Assembly (NCBI GenBank): GCA_030618905.1
Contig: JAUXCL010000149.1
Coordinates: 1 to 6,117, forward strand
DNA: 6,117 nt
DNA from: Bacteroidales bacterium
Lineage (GTDB): Bacteria; Bacteroidota; Bacteroidia; Bacteroidales; B18-G4
Reading direction: 5' to 3'
Below the pieces are notes generated by a model. That model searched no databases. It was not told where the DNA came from and was given only the letters and a program-made list of their open reading frames with translations. Shown piece by piece: positions 5,971 through 6,117 of the stretch. Positions within the stretch are counted from its first letter, which is position 1. The number at the start of each line of letters is the position of its first letter. A program made the translations under genes and the position numbers.

Positions 5971-6117
5971 TTAAATATAATCCTTCAGAATAAGCTTCAG
6001 CTCTTCGTAATTATTTGTAACGGGCAATTGCGGGAAGTCCCGGATCACGTTTTCTGGCGGACGGAAAAGGATGCCTACTTCGGCCTGCAATAACATGGAG
6101 GTGTCATTGTAGGAATC
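5971..6117 (-). CDS. thrH: C-terminal part of ThrH, HAD-family phosphoserine phosphatase/homoserine phosphotransferase
   Basis: The last 48 codons plus TAA (5971-5973) of a gene that enters from the right edge; the N-terminal three quarters of the usual roughly 205 residues lie outside. The fragment begins with D-S-Y-N-D, the acidic HAD motif IV (GDSYND in Pseudomonas ThrH) that binds the catalytic magnesium. It continues with G-I-L-F-R-P-P-E-N-V-I-R-D-F-P-Q and a Y-E-E-L-K segment, matching from memory the Pseudomonas aeruginosa ThrH end (GILFHAPENVIREFPQ ... YEDLK). ThrH dephosphorylates phosphoserine and can transfer the phosphate to homoserine, linking serine and threonine synthesis in the cytoplasm. 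It is convergent with the barrel gene, with 18 bp between the stops. The catalytic nucleophile Asp is not visible here. Confidence 0.88.
   Translation of the reverse strand, partial: DSYNDTSMLLQAEVGILFRPPENVIRDFPQLPVTNNYEELKLILKDYI

Noticed and set aside
1..6117. tRNA genes, CRISPR arrays, phage, transposase or defence genes
   Set aside because: Reading the window on both strands gave no cloverleaf-like segment with a CCA-type end, no regularly spaced array, and no such protein family.

Overview
The window looks like chromosomal DNA of a Bacteroidota bacterium. The signs are small outer-membrane beta-barrels of PorT type, a FadL/OmpP1-like barrel, an exported formylglycine-type sulfatase, AT-rich leaders without clear Shine-Dalgarno sequences, and weak TAnnTTTG-like promoter candidates. 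The order or genus cannot be told from the sequence.

Left part (1-1876, + strand): the C-terminal end of an unidentified gene with winged-helix character (possibly SelB) lies 6 bp upstream of yedF, and selD follows 31 bp after yedF. The three probably form one selenium operon. SelD makes selenophosphate from selenide and ATP. YedF (TusA domain plus DsrE-like domain) is a conserved companion of unproven function, suspected to handle reduced selenium or sulfur. SelD carries a cysteine at the active-site position that is selenocysteine in some homologues. No tRNA-Sec, SelA or clear selenoprotein is visible, so the end use of the selenophosphate is open.

Junction (1877-2021): the space between the convergent selD and barrel genes holds a compact palindromic repeat cluster. 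It has two tandem 15-bp units, an exact 18-bp inverted repeat around a 68-bp core, and a perfect 13-bp-stem hairpin with a T-rich tail that probably terminates selD transcription. This is the least ordinary part of the window.

Middle (2022-4281, - strand): a two-gene unit encodes a secreted S1-type sulfatase followed closely by a small outer-membrane beta-barrel protein. No SusC/SusD pair or glycoside hydrolase is in view.

Right part (4282-6117): a 120-bp divergent intergenic region probably holds promoters for both the sulfatase and a 516-residue FadL/OmpP1-like outer-membrane barrel on the + strand. That gene converges, with only 18 bp between, on the C-terminal part of thrH (HAD-family phosphoserine phosphatase/homoserine phosphotransferase), which runs off the right edge.

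Apart from the repeat cluster and the unidentified upstream gene, the content is ordinary core or metabolic Bacteroidota sequence. I see no phage, transposase, CRISPR or defence genes.
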